A stretch of 64,000 bases of DNA from Pseudodesulfovibrio nedwellii (GTDB lineage Bacteria; Desulfobacterota; Desulfovibrionia; Desulfovibrionales; Desulfovibrionaceae), in assembly GCF_027923765.1 (NCBI RefSeq), contig NZ_AP026709.1, positions 3,089,501 to 3,153,500 on the forward strand, written 5' to 3'. The position numbers and the translations under genes are program-made. The notes under the pieces are model-generated. The model searched no databases, was not told where the DNA came from, and saw only the letters and a program-made list of their open reading frames with translations. Shown here piece after piece: positions 63,751-64,000 of this stretch (the first letter of the stretch is position 1; the number at the start of each line of letters is the position of its first letter).

Positions 63751-64000
63751 TTATGCTCCAAGCTCTGGGACAAGGACTGTAATGGTTGTATTGATGCCTA
63801 CTTCCTTTGCAAACATGTGTATTCGATCAATTTTCCCTTTGTCGAGTTCTAGGCTCTTTCGTAACAGCATGGCGCCTTGAGTTGAAATGATATCCTCGTG
63901 CAGGATCATACCGGGGCGTAATTCGTTGAAAGGCACTGTTTGAATTTCATATCGCGCTTCCACGCCGAGCATGCTTTCCAGATAATAAAGGAGTTCCGGG
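63751..64000 (-). CDS. C-terminal part of a partner protein, cut by the window edge
   Basis: A minus-strand frame enters from the right edge and stops at 63751, directly before the HD-GYP gene. The C-terminal 80-odd residues (…PELLYYLESMLGVEARYE, NELRPGMILHEDIISTQGAMLLRKSLELD, INTTITVLVPELGA) resemble the tail seen after receiver or HDOD domains in signalling proteins of Desulfobacterota, with the LRPGMIL.EDI motif. The gene's full length and domains lie outside the window. Confidence 0.75.
   Translation of the reverse strand, partial: PELLYYLESMLGVEARYEIQTVPFNELRPGMILHEDIISTQGAMLLRKSLELDKGKIDRIHMFAKEVGINTTITVLVPELGA

Overview
The window looks like chromosomal DNA of a sulfate-reducing Desulfobacterota bacterium of the Desulfovibrio/Pseudodesulfovibrio type. 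The basis is a complete dsrA-dsrB-dsrD cluster followed by a cobB/cbiA-type amidase, together with TRAP and Liv transporters, CheV, Cache chemoreceptors, bacteriohemerythrin and a DHH-CBS protein. No rRNA, CRISPR array or insertion sequence was seen.

Layout. 1-3001 is the right end of an integrated element. It holds a truncated gene at the edge, an Asn-rich mini-protein, small unknown ORFs (one apparently frameshifted) and a tyrosine recombinase next to a 3' tRNA-Leu(CAA) fragment that marks the attachment site. 3.0-7.6 kb has an amino-acid-type binding protein, a Cache chemoreceptor and a YkgJ-type cysteine-cluster protein. 7.9-12.2 kb is the dissimilatory sulfite reductase region (dsrA, dsrB, dsrD, cobB). 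12.3-15.1 kb carries a DegT aminotransferase, a cyclophilin and two unknown proteins. 15.3-20.1 kb is a full branched-chain amino-acid ABC importer (livF, G, M, H, K) on the minus strand. 20.3-22.7 kb has an acyl-CoA ligase whose end overlaps an APS kinase. 23.0-24.9 kb holds a winged-helix/Rossmann protein and a NeuB-type sialic-acid-like synthase behind a sigma-28-like promoter, which suggests a link to flagellin glycosylation. 25.1-28.6 kb has CheV, a DUF2325 protein, a beta-helix secreted protein and a TPR-like protein. 28.6-32.4 kb has an unusual groES-groEL pair and an OtsA-type synthase. 32.7-35.8 kb is a ModABC-like importer with TrmO.

35.9-44.5 kb is rich in envelope proteins: lipoproteins, an NlpC/P60 hydrolase, BON and glycine-zipper proteins, a DUF697 membrane protein with an 11-residue repeat tail, and a YdbH-YnbE-YdbL module. 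44.7-49.3 kb is a TRAP transporter plus a FG-GAP/VCBS-like secreted protein. 49.5-50.8 kb is an RsmB-type methyltransferase, then tRNA-Val and tRNA-Asp. 51.2-55.2 kb looks like a decayed islet inserted at tRNA-Asp. It is bounded by a degenerate copy of the tRNA-Asp 3' end and its terminator, and contains a frameshifted autotransporter and an unknown gene. 55.3-57.3 kb pairs an MlaA lipoprotein with a periplasmic alpha/beta hydrolase. 57.5-64 kb has a DHH-CBS protein, a PhnA-like zinc ribbon, bacteriohemerythrin, a PAS histidine kinase and an HD-GYP response regulator whose upstream partner runs off the window.

No unmistakable new defence or metabolic system was found. The best leads are the tRNA-Asp islet, the synuclein-like 11-mer repeat tail on the DUF697 protein, the stripped-down chaperonin pair, and the sigma-28-linked HTH-NeuB pair. 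Start sites were chosen by eye from ribosome-binding sites, and family assignments come from motif recognition without database searches.
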